A stretch of 57,057 nt of DNA, from contig CANOBT010000019.1 in assembly GCA_947564305.1 (NCBI GenBank), positions 1 to 57,057 on the forward strand, read 5' to 3'. Within the stretch, counting starts at the first letter, position 1; the number at the start of each line of letters is the position of its first letter. The DNA is from an uncultured Lachnospiraceae bacterium. Its GTDB lineage: Bacteria; Bacillota_A; Clostridia; Lachnospirales; Lachnospiraceae. Positions 42,185-49,843 of this stretch are shown piece by piece. A model generated the notes under the pieces. It was not told the origin of the DNA and did not search any database. It saw nothing but the letters and a program-made list of their open reading frames with translations. The position numbers and the translations under genes were made by a program.

Positions 42185-42850
42185 TTAGTCCGCAACCGCC
42201 GTTTCACGCTCTTTCATAAGCGCATCCAATTTATCTTTTACCGCCTGTCTGGCAATCTCATCCATTTCAAACACATTCTTCGGCCCGCCCACAGCGGCTA
42301 AAGCATACGGATCGTTCAACGCCACATTAGAATCCGTCAGCATTGCTTTAAGCTGAAAGTGTGTCCACTGTCTCTCCTCCTCTGGAATACTAGAATCGTA
42401 ATAATCCGACCAATCACACAAATATTTTGCCGAGATAAATGTCTGACTGTTAATCGGTGCCAAAACCGCTTCCTTATAGGCATCCGCATAATATTCTTTA
42501 ATCGTGTCCTCTGTATTCTTCAACTGCCCCAAATAGGATTCAAAATACGTCTTGCGGGCAATGGAGCCATCCGGGTCAACTTCCCGGTAATGATCAACTT
42601 CCAGTTTCGTTTGGTTTTCACTCTGCCATTGTCTGACCTTATCCATAAAGTCTTCTTTTGTCATAGTACTGAGCTGGCTCTCTACTTTATCCCCCAGAGT
42701 TTCCAGATGATCACGGCCTTCCTGGGATATGGTTATCTGATCTCTGTCAGGAGCAGAAGTCGCTGCTGCCGCCTTTCCCTCCGCCGCAGCGAAATGCCCC
42801 GTCCGAATCATAGAAATCTGACGATTATTTGTATTGAGTGTAATGTTCAT
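42185..42850 (-). CDS. Orphan array protein with FlgM-like N-terminus
   Basis: A 221-residue protein. After an Asn/Thr-rich start (MNITLNTNNRQIS) comes an Ala-rich, low-order segment, then DRDQITISQEGRDHLETLGD. The pattern D-x-I-x-I-S-x-E-x-R/K resembles the region after the linker in FlgM and other flagellar-linked proteins. The remainder is helical (EDFMDKVRQWQSENQTKLEV, MKERETAVAD at the end) with no known domain. No signal peptide. A TCCGATAT box lies about 54 bp upstream (42904-42911). AGGAGG is 6 nt before the ATG. Family not recognised; I call it part of the array by promoter type and position. Confidence 0.65.
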   Translation of the reverse strand: MNITLNTNNRQISMIRTGHFAAAEGKAAAATSAPDRDQITISQEGRDHLETLGDKVESQLSTMTKEDFMDKVRQWQSENQTKLEVDHYREVDPDGSIARKTYFESYLGQLKNTEDTIKEYYADAYKEAVLAPINSQTFISAKYLCDWSDYYDSSIPEEERQWTHFQLKAMLTDSNVALNDPYALAAVGGPKNVFEMDEIARQAVKDKLDALMKERETAVAD

Positions 42851-42903
42851 AAACAGCCTCCTAATTAAAGAATTCGCACAAAGTAAATTCTCAGATATAT
42901 ATA

Positions 42904-42926
42904 ATATCGGAAGAAAAGTCATTTTC
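42904..42926 (-). promoter_or_regulatory. Sigma-28-like -10 box upstream of 42185-42850
   Basis: TCCGATAT (ATATCGGA on plus, 42904-42911), one base off the sigma-28 -10 consensus, followed by TATATATA. The -35 side (GAAA, 42923-42926) is spaced closer than usual. The same longer sequence, ACTTTT then TCCGATATTATATATA, is found upstream of 48709-49281. Confidence 0.55.
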
Positions 42927-42977
42927 CAAAGCGGCATAGCCGATTAACACATATATTTTTCTATTGAATAAAATTTA

Positions 42978-43010
42978 GCAGGGATATTATTTGAAACACC
43001 CCTGCCAGCA
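42978..43010 (-). terminator. Hairpin downstream of 43058-44041
   Basis: GCAGGG and CCCTGC pair across about 17 nt, and on the minus strand TAAATTTTATT follows. It would end the three-gene array operon. Confidence 0.55.
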
Positions 43011-43057
43011 CATTCTAAAAAACCTTTATTTTTATGACGGATAAGAATATGTCTACT

Positions 43058-44041
43058 TCACAAAAATAGATTATTCTTCACAACCTGGCTCTGAAAGAAC
43101 CATAAATTCTCCTGCTCCTGTAATTTTTTCCTTTCCGCGCTTTCTTCCTGAATCTGTATGTATTTCACACGCAGTTTCCGTTTCCTTGCCTGTTCTGCCT
43201 CGAACTGTTCCTGCTCCTCCTTCGTAGGACCGACAAGTTTTCCACCGCCGCCGGTAACCGTACAATTCCGCACATCCCCATTTTCATCCAAATCAAACAC
43301 ATAGCTTTTCCCAGCCTGATGTTCCGCCACATTATAACCATAGGACGCTGCCGTCGTATTATCCCAACGGTCATAGTCCTCTTTCCACTCCTGCAGTTTT
43401 GCTATGATCTGCCGCGCATAAGCGGGGTCTGCATCCATTTTCTGCTGCAGTTTCTCCGGTATAAGAACAGCAATCCGGCCAGAACCTACACTGCTGTAAT
43501 TTCTTTGCAGGTCGCCGCGGGTCTGAGGCGGATTCGCACCGACAGGCCGCCAGTCGTTCAGAGCATCCGCACTGGTATCCTTCTGAAAATACTTCCAAAA
43601 AGGAAAATCATTTCTCTGCCAGTTCGCAGGAGAAATATCTGCATTTCCCACATGCGTGATTACATCATACTGCGAAAATGCATCCTTAAAGTTCACTGCA
43701 CCCACGATTCCGGTACTGTACGCCTTGCTGATGGCAGAAATATAATCCGTACTGCCTGCCATTTTGTTCGCATAAGCTATCTGAAAGGCACTTGCTGCAT
43801 TCTTATCCACTATTTTATTTAACCGCTCCTCGTAAGTCTCGCCCATATAAAGTCCGGTTCCACCCGTTTGCTTACCAATTCCTGATACATTTGTCTGCGC
43901 CGCAGCTCTCTCTGCCGTACTTGCCGCCGCAAGCTCCGCAAAACTTACACCCACGCTTTTATCTGCCGCCGCAAGCTTTTTATACTGCTCTGCCAAATAA
44001 TATCCTTGCCATTTTCCATTTACTCCAAAATCCATTTTCAT
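43058..44041 (-). CDS. Orphan array protein related to DUF6033, paralog B
   Basis: A 327-residue protein starting MKMDFGVNGKWQGYYLAEQY. Its core RIAVLIPEKLQQKMDADPAY, then ARQIIAKLQEWKEDYDRW and DENGDVRNCTVTG, parallels the APNILEQMA and DGTV/DGSV blocks of the DUF6033 proteins. The C-terminal about 65 residues form a highly charged coiled coil (KEEQEQFEAEQARKRKLRVK). The N-terminal 100 residues are Ala/Ser/Thr-rich. There is no signal peptide. It is the last gene of the 45286-43058 transcript (10 nt after the DUF3879-like gene). ATG 44041 or 44035 are both possible. Confidence 0.68.
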   Translation of the reverse strand: MKMDFGVNGKWQGYYLAEQYKKLAAADKSVGVSFAELAAASTAERAAAQTNVSGIGKQTGGTGLYMGETYEERLNKIVDKNAASAFQIAYANKMAGSTDYISAISKAYSTGIVGAVNFKDAFSQYDVITHVGNADISPANWQRNDFPFWKYFQKDTSADALNDWRPVGANPPQTRGDLQRNYSSVGSGRIAVLIPEKLQQKMDADPAYARQIIAKLQEWKEDYDRWDNTTAASYGYNVAEHQAGKSYVFDLDENGDVRNCTVTGGGGKLVGPTKEEQEQFEAEQARKRKLRVKYIQIQEESAERKKLQEQENLWFFQSQVVKNNLFL

Positions 44042-44051
44042 TTCCCCTTCA

Positions 44052-44615
44052 TTAAATTTTTACATCTAATCCTTTTGTTCCCCCCGCTTTTCCAAACACC
44101 CTGGAGGTAATATTCTCATCTGCAAATATCTCATCCAACACATCTGACGGTATCTGCTGCCCGTTCGTCCAACCTGGAACCTTTTCTTTGACCGCAGTAG
44201 TTACTGTGTGCGCAAGGTCTAAATGAAGCTGGCTCAACGTCCATGTGGCCGGGGAACGATCACTTGCTTTCAACGTTTTCACATAAGAATGTATCTTGTC
44301 ATAATAAGCATCTGTTTCAGCAGCATTATCACCAGACATTCCTCCATACTGATAAAACTCTTGTTTCACATCCTCAAAAACATGCTGTTTCATTTCGTCT
44401 GATACAGGAATAATCCTTTTCCAATCCGTCCTGCCTGTTATCCTCATGCCCTCTACTCCATAAGAATTTTTCCTGCGCCCGGAAAGCAAGTCTGCAATCG
44501 CTTTTTCATTGCCTTTACTTACATTACCCTGCGTCTTAGCAAACGGAAAGTTCCCATTTATCCCTTTTTTTAAAAACTGCCAAATTCCCTGATTGTTATT
44601 TCCTATTCGTATCAT
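44052..44615 (-). CDS. DUF3879-like protein, paralog 2 of the orphan array
   Basis: A 187-residue protein. RIIPVSDEMKQHVFEDVKQE and VPGWTNGQQIPSDVLDEIFA align with the protein at 40682-41341. The rest is polar with Gly/Asn-rich termini and no signal peptide or membrane segment. I place the start at ATG 44615 since GGAGTGAG overlaps the upstream GTG. It lies second in the three-gene operon behind a DUF6033 gene (41-nt gap), so DUF6033 and DUF3879 genes are paired. Confidence 0.68.
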   Translation of the reverse strand: MIRIGNNNQGIWQFLKKGINGNFPFAKTQGNVSKGNEKAIADLLSGRRKNSYGVEGMRITGRTDWKRIIPVSDEMKQHVFEDVKQEFYQYGGMSGDNAAETDAYYDKIHSYVKTLKASDRSPATWTLSQLHLDLAHTVTTAVKEKVPGWTNGQQIPSDVLDEIFADENITSRVFGKAGGTKGLDVKI

Positions 44616-44656
44616 AAATCTCACTCCATATAATTAAATTTTCTACAGCAATGCTT

Positions 44657-45286
44657 CTATTTTAGAATGAGCAAAAAATCCATCATGCTATTCTTCCTAT
44701 ATTCCAGTTCCATCTGCTGTCTCTGTTCCTTTGCTGCTTCTTGACTGCGTTCTATGTCCGCTTTTCTCTGTGCCGCTTCCTTCTCCTGTTTCGCCTTATT
44801 GATTGCGTTCACCTCTTCTACACGTTCTGGAGAATCACTACAACCACTAATATAAGTAACACTGCCATCTTCATGGACAACTACACCGCATGGTTGGTAA
44901 TCAAGCCCCTGTGCCGCAAATGATGCCTTTAACCTTGGTGTAGCATAAAAGAAATCATCTATTTTCCCTTCGTAATATACTGCCTTATCCGGCTTATTTG
45001 CCATCTGCTCTAAAATATTGGGTGCGATTATAACCCCGCCTCTCATACTTTTTCCTGCTCTGTCAAGGCTCTGTTGGTCTTTCTGGATGCTCTGGATTGA
45101 CACATTTCCATATTTCTGTTCCAAATATTTCCGATATGCGTCTACCTTTGATATATCCTTATCTTCTGTTTCACTTGTACTCCGCAATCGTTCTGCAAAA
45201 CTTGCCCTGTCTGTAGTTATTTTTTGTGTCCTGTTCACATCTTGATATGCACCTGCTAAAGCACTGCTCACTCCTAAAATGCTCAT
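44657..45286 (-). CDS. DUF6033 protein, paralog C of the orphan array
   Basis: A 209-residue protein starting MSILGVSSALAGAYQDVNRT. Its core GGVIIAPNILEQMANKPDKA, then VYYEGKIDDFFYATP and HEDGSVTYISGCSDSPE, is nearly the same as that of the 38377-39075 protein. The C-terminal 45 residues are a Lys/Glu/Gln/Arg-rich helix. No signal peptide is present. AGGAGGAG lies before the ATG. It is the first gene of a three-gene unit preceded by a perfect GCCGATAT box (45352-45359), so it is expected to be transcribed with the flagellar regulon. Confidence 0.8.
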   Translation of the reverse strand: MSILGVSSALAGAYQDVNRTQKITTDRASFAERLRSTSETEDKDISKVDAYRKYLEQKYGNVSIQSIQKDQQSLDRAGKSMRGGVIIAPNILEQMANKPDKAVYYEGKIDDFFYATPRLKASFAAQGLDYQPCGVVVHEDGSVTYISGCSDSPERVEEVNAINKAKQEKEAAQRKADIERSQEAAKEQRQQMELEYRKNSMMDFLLILK

Positions 45287-45351
45287 ATAAAAATTCTCCT
45301 CCTGACTCTCCTATCTCTGCGATTCTCGTTTCTCAAAAAACCTTATTTATT

Positions 45352-45380
45352 ATATCGGCAAAAATTTTTCATTTTTCCTT
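45352..45380 (-). promoter_or_regulatory. Sigma-28-like promoter upstream of the DUF6033-DUF3879 operon
   Basis: Minus-strand GCCGATAT (45352-45359) is a perfect match to the SigD/FliA -10. A GAAA element lies about 14 bp upstream as -35 (consensus TAAA). It is 66 bp before the first gene of the operon. Confidence 0.65.
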
Positions 45381-45511
45381 CAAATGGAACGAAATAACCA
45401 CTTTTCGGGAACGAGAGGAAAAAGCACTTTAAAAAGTCCTCCACAAAATAAAATCAGCAGAAGAACCTTAACCGGCTTTTCTGCTGATGATTTATTTACC
45501 TTACTGCACTC

Positions 45512-46303
45512 TCACATAAACTTTTGATTGTGTGATGAACAGCCTGCATACGGAAATAATGGGTCTGTCAACCGGAAGCAAAAATTCTCCCTGTCTACCA
45601 GTCCTACCACTTTTTCGCTGTCATACAGTTCCAACAAAAATTCTGCCACCTGCTGACTCGTATGATATGTTCCAAAAGATTTTTCATAGTCATATTCACT
45701 GACATTGTTTGCGACCATTCCAAACTCTGTCTTTGTCGCCGCAGGTGCCAGTACTTTTGCCCTCATTCTTGCGCCAGACTCTTCCAGTTCCCGCGCCAGC
45801 CCTTCCGTAAACGCGCTGACATAAAACTTCGCCGCACAATACGTCACCGCCGTGGTAACAATGGTGTAACCCCCACATGAGGATATATTGATAAGCTGTG
45901 TTCCCTCTACATCTTTGTAATCTCGGACAAATAAGGAAGACAAGATTGTCAAGGCCTCTATATTCAGATGCAGCATTTTTTCCATCTTTTTCAAGTCCTG
46001 ATGTGCAACACTGTCATAATTTCCAAAACCCGCATTGTTGACCCACGTCTCAATTTTGTATCCCGCCAATCCTTCATAGAGCTGATATACATTTTCCAAG
46101 ATAGACAGATCCGTATTTCTGATGACAATATCCAGGTTCGGATATTTCTCCAACAATTCCTGTTTCAACGTTTCAAGATTTTCTTTACGCCTTGCTATGA
46201 TGACCAGATTTTTGCACCGTCCGGCAAATACCTTTGCCGCCTCATAACCAATACCAGAACTTGCACCGGTAATCACTGTATATTTTTCTGTTTTCTGAAC
46301 CAT
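45512..46303 (-). CDS. Short-chain dehydrogenase/reductase
   Basis: A 263-residue SDR. The NAD(P) motif TGASSGIG (about 13-20), NNAGFG, the catalytic Ser (ISSCGG) and YxxxK (Y-C-A-A-K) are all present, as is the substrate-loop sequence PAATKTEFGM. Substrate is unknown. ATG 46303 follows GAGGAGG. It is divergent from the merR gene, and the promoter between them has the 19-bp spacer with a central dyad expected for MerR control. Its position inside the array suggests independent acquisition. Confidence 0.9.
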   Translation of the reverse strand: MVQKTEKYTVITGASSGIGYEAAKVFAGRCKNLVIIARRKENLETLKQELLEKYPNLDIVIRNTDLSILENVYQLYEGLAGYKIETWVNNAGFGNYDSVAHQDLKKMEKMLHLNIEALTILSSLFVRDYKDVEGTQLINISSCGGYTIVTTAVTYCAAKFYVSAFTEGLARELEESGARMRAKVLAPAATKTEFGMVANNVSEYDYEKSFGTYHTSQQVAEFLLELYDSEKVVGLVDRENFCFRLTDPLFPYAGCSSHNQKFM

Positions 46304-46411
46304 TTGAAAATCCTCCTCTATTCTGATATTATTAAGAAAATGCTCTGATACCTGCACGGAGCACATCCCTAACATGTGGCGATATCTTATTTATGATACG
46401 CACACAATGCA

Positions 46412-46442
46412 ACCATACAATGTAGAGTAAACTCTATGTCAA
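46412..46442 (-). promoter_or_regulatory. MerR-type promoter and operator of the SDR gene
   Basis: TTGACA (46437-46442), a 19-bp spacer with the perfect dyad TAGAGT-TT-ACTCTA (46423-46436), and TATGGT (46412-46417), on the minus strand. The over-long spacer with a palindrome between -35 and -10 is the hallmark of MerR-activated promoters. Confidence 0.8.
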
Positions 46443-46461
46443 TAGAAATGGAGTGATTTTT

Positions 46462-46830
46462 ATGAAATATTCCATTGGAGAATTTTCAAGACTAACAAAT
46501 CTCGGAATCCATACCTTACGTTATTATGAGCAGGAGGGCCTGATTACACCGGAAAGAGATTTAAACAATCGTCGTTGCTATTCTGAGAAAGACCTCACCT
46601 GGATTGCATTTATTAAACGTCTGAAAGACACTGGAATGCCTATTAAAGAAATCAAACATTATGTCAGCCTTCGGGCAGACGGCGATTCCACCCTTATCGA
46701 AAGGATGGAAATGCTGATGCAGCACCGTCTGGCTCTGAATGAACAGATTGCACAGCTGCAAGAACATCAAATAAAATTAGATGAAAAGATTGAATTTTAC
46801 CAAAAAGAAATAGGGAGTTTATCTCAATGA
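46462..46830 (+). CDS. MerR-family transcriptional regulator
   Basis: A 122-residue MerR-type activator: helix-turn-helix and wing (SIGEFSRLTNLGIHTLRYYE, then EGLITPERD), DLTWIAFIKRLKDTGMPIKE, and a C-terminal coiled coil (EQIAQLQEHQIKLDEKIEFY). There is no cysteine cluster for metal, so it fits the aldehyde/organic-ligand group of MerR. ATG 46462 follows GGAG by 8 nt; an upstream GTG in frame is also possible. It is the likely regulator of the adjacent SDR gene. A hairpin at 46810-46838 spans its stop codon. Confidence 0.9.
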   Translation: MKYSIGEFSRLTNLGIHTLRYYEQEGLITPERDLNNRRCYSEKDLTWIAFIKRLKDTGMPIKEIKHYVSLRADGDSTLIERMEMLMQHRLALNEQIAQLQEHQIKLDEKIEFYQKEIGSLSQ

Positions 46831-46838
46831 CTCCCTAT
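46810..46838 (+). terminator. Terminator hairpin spanning the merR stop
   Basis: ATAGGGAGT and ACTCCCTAT pair perfectly (9 bp) around the stop codon. Only a short pyrimidine run (CCCTTTCTTC) follows. Confidence 0.55.
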
Positions 46839-46935
46839 TGCCCTTTCTTCTATATTCAAAAATAAGTCCATATCGGCGATTCTATACTGTTACTGTCTGA
46901 TTTTTCTTTGTGTTTTTGAACACTTTTTACTCTTC

Positions 46936-47349
46936 TCACCCACGACTTTCACTCTTTGAAAATATTACTTCATAGGGAGAATCACCCAACCGAAAACCGC
47001 CAATTGCATCATAACCAAGTTTAAAATAAAAATGCTGTGCATACTCGTCTGCCTGGGTTGAAGTCATAAATGTTTTATATCCTTGTTGTTTCATTTCATT
47101 CTCCCAATACATGACCATCTGTCTGCCAAACCCTTTCCCCCTGTATTCTTCCAACACATACAACAAATTCATAAAAGGGGTGTTGTCCCAAAACAGGCCA
47201 TACCGCAGCCAACCGGCAAAATGCCCGTTATCTTCTGCTATATAGATACGGTTTTGCTGCACAATATGCTCCATTTCCTCCTTGGAGACATGCTTATCAT
47301 ATAGAATCAGTAAATCCTTATCTTCATTTCCTGCTAATCGAATGTTCAT
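46936..47349 (-). CDS. GNAT-family N-acetyltransferase
   Basis: A 137-residue GNAT enzyme. Visible are IYIAEDNGHFAGWLRYG, MNLLYVLEEYRGKGFGRQMV (the acetyl-CoA-binding R-x-x-G-x-G/A motif) and the C-terminal AQHFYFKLGYDAIGGFRL. Substrate unknown. ATG 47349 follows AAAGGATGG. The small Lys-rich gene lies 30 nt upstream (at 47380-47691) and may be cotranscribed. Confidence 0.88.
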   Translation of the reverse strand: MNIRLAGNEDKDLLILYDKHVSKEEMEHIVQQNRIYIAEDNGHFAGWLRYGLFWDNTPFMNLLYVLEEYRGKGFGRQMVMYWENEMKQQGYKTFMTSTQADEYAQHFYFKLGYDAIGGFRLGDSPYEVIFSKSESRG

Positions 47350-47379
47350 ATTCCATCCTTTCATTCTGCGGAGATAAAC

Positions 47380-47691
47380 TTATTTTCCTGATCCTATAAT
47401 CTTCAACAATTCTTCAATACTCGCAGCAATCTTCTCATCTTCCAACTGGTCAACCCGATCTCTCGCCTGTTCTAACCTCGTTTCTTTTTCTATCGCCATT
47501 AATTTAGCAAGTATCGCGTCACTTCTATCCTGTGTCTTTCCATCCTTGTCCACAGCTTTTTCTGATTGTGTTTTTCCTTTTTTTGCTGTAGTTTTACTCG
47601 TTTGTACTTTCCCGTTCTTGACTGCCGATTTTTTTGTCTTCGCCTTTTCACTTTGATTTGCGCTCTTCTTCGTAGCCTTTTTCTTAAACAA
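47380..47691 (-). CDS. Lysine-rich small protein
   Basis: A 103-residue protein from TTG 47691 (GGAGG 8 nt upstream). The first half consists of Lys/Ser/Thr-rich repeats (SEKAKTKKSAVKNGKVQTSK), the second is helical (AIEKETRLEQARDRVDQLED). It resembles histone-H1-like or nucleic-acid-binding tails in composition only; no family is recognised. No signal peptide. Confidence 0.6.
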   Translation of the reverse strand: MFKKKATKKSANQSEKAKTKKSAVKNGKVQTSKTTAKKGKTQSEKAVDKDGKTQDRSDAILAKLMAIEKETRLEQARDRVDQLEDEKIAASIEELLKIIGSGK

Positions 47692-47739
47692 AGGAAATCC
47701 CTCCTATTTAAATCCATGCCATTTATATATAATTCCATC

Positions 47740-48291
47740 CTACTCCAAAACTTTTACATAGAACGAATAATACGCACTCCCCCCATAACCTCTTTTTTCA
47801 GCGTTCCATTCAGCAGTAACTTCATAAATATATCCGCCTGGTTTCAGTTCTATTTCATTCCCATTTACAGACACGTTTTCGCTGTCTGCGGATGAATCGG
47901 ACCAATATTCATCGCTCCAGCAACAGACATTCAAAATTGCATCGGGTTCCTCCGTAAAGCGAATTGTCGCAGTTGCTCCTGTTATTTCAAAAAATTCCAG
48001 AAACTCCTTGCATTCCAAGGGATGTACGCTATCGGCTGCTATACCTGTAACTGTCCCATCATTATTTTTATACTGCCACGTATAAGTACCCAATAATGTG
48101 CTGATACATGTTTCATCACTAATCACATCTAATCCGGGAGGCTCTTCTAAAACAGACAAAGTATCCTCCCCTTTCAGCAGCCTTCCTGAATATTGACTCA
48201 ATATTTCTTTACCAGGAGCGATCACAAAGACAGCAACAACTGACAACAATAAACAGATACTTACGACAATCGGCTTTTTAAATATTTTCAT
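47740..48291 (-). CDS. Hypothetical membrane-anchored or secreted protein
   Basis: A 183-residue protein starting at ATG 48291 after GGAAGGAAAA. The N-terminal helix (VVSICLLLSVVAVFVIAPG) is an anchor or signal peptide without a lipobox. The outer domain has CISTLLGTYTWQYKNNDGTV and the C-terminal GGYIYEVTAEWNAEKRGYGG, suggesting a beta-sandwich of unknown type. Several Cys are present. The membrane-protein gene at 48327-48674 lies directly upstream and probably shares the transcript. Confidence 0.65.
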   Translation of the reverse strand: MKIFKKPIVVSICLLLSVVAVFVIAPGKEILSQYSGRLLKGEDTLSVLEEPPGLDVISDETCISTLLGTYTWQYKNNDGTVTGIAADSVHPLECKEFLEFFEITGATATIRFTEEPDAILNVCCWSDEYWSDSSADSENVSVNGNEIELKPGGYIYEVTAEWNAEKRGYGGSAYYSFYVKVLE

Positions 48292-48326
48292 ATGATATAT
48301 TTTCCTTCCTGCTGTTTTCAGGCTGC

Positions 48327-48674
48327 TCACCGTTGTATTTTCCTCCTGACAAAATCAGAAATCAACATGGATACCATTCCTAAAATAAGATAAACTGCCG
48401 CATAAAGAATAAATGCCGTTTCGCCCATATCAAAAAATATCCATGTACCGCCCAAAAATAAAACTGCTGAGATAACCGGAAGCCCCCATAGATACCTGAT
48501 GGACTTTCCTGAACTGTTCCCTATGACAACAGAAAATATTGGATTCACCACATAAAATAGCAGAAAACAGACTGCCATTCCTCCATCGCCTTTTACAAAA
48601 GTAACTGCCATCCAGGGTAACAGCAGCATCATTACCGCCGAAACAATAAACCAGAAAATAAATTTCTTTTTCAT
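48327..48674 (-). CDS. Hypothetical small membrane protein
   Basis: A 115-residue protein with about four hydrophobic segments (FWFIVSAVMMLLLPWMAVTF, AVCFLLFYVVNPIFSVVI, WGLPVISAVLFLGG, FILYAAVYLILGMVSML). No known family is recognised. Start codon is the first ATG in the frame. It sits between the secreted-protein gene and 48709-49281. Confidence 0.6.
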   Translation of the reverse strand: MKKKFIFWFIVSAVMMLLLPWMAVTFVKGDGGMAVCFLLFYVVNPIFSVVIGNSSGKSIRYLWGLPVISAVLFLGGTWIFFDMGETAFILYAAVYLILGMVSMLISDFVRRKIQR

Positions 48675-48708
48675 ATTCTTATATTCACCTTCAAAGGCTC
48701 CTGTTTAT

Positions 48709-49281
48709 CTATACTATCTTCTGGAAAGATACGCTTCCCTTCGCATTTTCTCCATACTCTTTTTTCAGACGCGCTAATTCGTCGTTATAGATTGATGTAA
48801 ACTCCCTCGCCCTTGCAAATTCGCCTTCCGTACTTATCGCTTTCCAATTTCTTGATTCCGGATTATAAGATAATGATTTATTTCCCTTGCTATCCCAAAA
48901 CATACAGGCTGCATTCATTTTTCCTCCGGTTTTCCTCATACTGGATTCATAGATAGCCTTCCTGTCCGGCGATACCGTTTCGCCATGCTGCATACATAAT
49001 TTCCTGTATGCGGCATCATCCCTTTTTCCGGTGGCAAATTCTTTTCTCGCAAGCTCCTTTATAGCCTCTTCAAATTCTTCTTCCGACATGGCAGGCTGCT
49101 CCCGCTTCGTCATAATGTTATCCCAATTCGGTTTTGTAAATGAAATATCAACCGGCTTAAAACGCAGCGCAAAATTCCCGTAATCACATTGCGACAATGG
49201 GTCGCTGAATTTTTGCTTATTTCCCATAAACTGCTGTATCATGTTGGAATATTGTGAATAATTTTCCCTTGTAATCTGCAT
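48709..49281 (-). CDS. Orphan array protein 49
   Basis: A 190-residue protein, MQITRENYSQYSNMIQQFMG at the N-terminus, then AMSEEEFEEAIKELARKEFA and MSEE/charged helices and KAISTEGEFARAREFTSIYN near the end. It has no signal peptide or membrane segment. I do not recognise a family, but the size, the polar N-terminus and the promoter type match the array further left. GGAGG lies 7 nt before the ATG. Upstream are two sigma-28-like -10 boxes. Confidence 0.65.
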   Translation of the reverse strand: MQITRENYSQYSNMIQQFMGNKQKFSDPLSQCDYGNFALRFKPVDISFTKPNWDNIMTKREQPAMSEEEFEEAIKELARKEFATGKRDDAAYRKLCMQHGETVSPDRKAIYESSMRKTGGKMNAACMFWDSKGNKSLSYNPESRNWKAISTEGEFARAREFTSIYNDELARLKKEYGENAKGSVSFQKIV

Positions 49282-49356
49282 AATCTGTCCTCCTTCACAC
49301 ACCTGTGTTAAATATATTCGCCTTTCATGGACTGCTCATAAACTGTCTCATAAAAT

Positions 49357-49437
49357 ATATCGGCAGATGCCCCCCCTATCAAGGATTTTCCATGAAACAT
49401 TCCGTTATATATAATATCGGACAAAAAGTTATTTATG
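49357..49437 (-). promoter_or_regulatory. Two sigma-28-like -10 boxes upstream of 48709-49281
   Basis: GCCGATAT (49357-49364, perfect) and TCCGATATTATATATA (from 49421 leftwards) on the minus strand. The second is preceded by TAAATAACTTTTTG and matches the sequence upstream of 42185-42850. Spacing to the TAAA-like -35 is shorter than consensus. The rest of 49282-49592 shows no gene. Confidence 0.55.
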
Positions 49438-49592
49438 AAATCCCTATGCACAAAGTATCTATATTTTTTAATTTTCCATTTAATATGCAAGATTGAAGTA
49501 ACTTGATATTATCATTGAAAGCGCATATAATAAAAACAGTTAATTATCTGCAAGGGAGCAGAGTATGATGAAAATCAGAAAGAGGAGATATT

Positions 49593-49823
49593 TTGGAAAT
49601 ACATTATTCTAAACAAGCAACTAAGTTTCTTAGCAAACAAAATAGCATAACTCAAAAAAGAATCATAACAGCAATCAATAAATTACCAAATGGTGATGTC
49701 AAAAAATTGCAAGGCCGAATCGGATACCGTTTACGTGTCAGAAATTTCCGTATCATATTTGACCTTGAAGGAAATGTATTATTCATAGAGGAAATTGATA
49801 ATCGAGGGCAAATATATAAATAA
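49593..49823 (+). CDS. RelE/ParE-family toxin
   Basis: A 76-residue RelE-type mRNA interferase: YSKQATKFLSKQNSITQKRI at the N-terminus, then DVKKLQGRIGYRLRVRNFRI and FIEEIDNRGQIY, the typical RelE beta-sheet with basic residues. The TTG start is supported by GAGGAG about 7 nt upstream. It precedes its antitoxin, the reverse of most RelBE pairs. The genes are 20 nt apart. Confidence 0.87.
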   Translation: MEIHYSKQATKFLSKQNSITQKRIITAINKLPNGDVKKLQGRIGYRLRVRNFRIIFDLEGNVLFIEEIDNRGQIYK

Positions 49824-49843
49824 TGATTAACAGGAGGTTTTAT

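Noticed and set aside
46869..46876. GCCGATAT on the minus strand at about 46869-46876
   Set aside because: It points antisense into merR and no minus-strand gene starts within about 500 bp, so I do not count it as a sigma-28 promoter.
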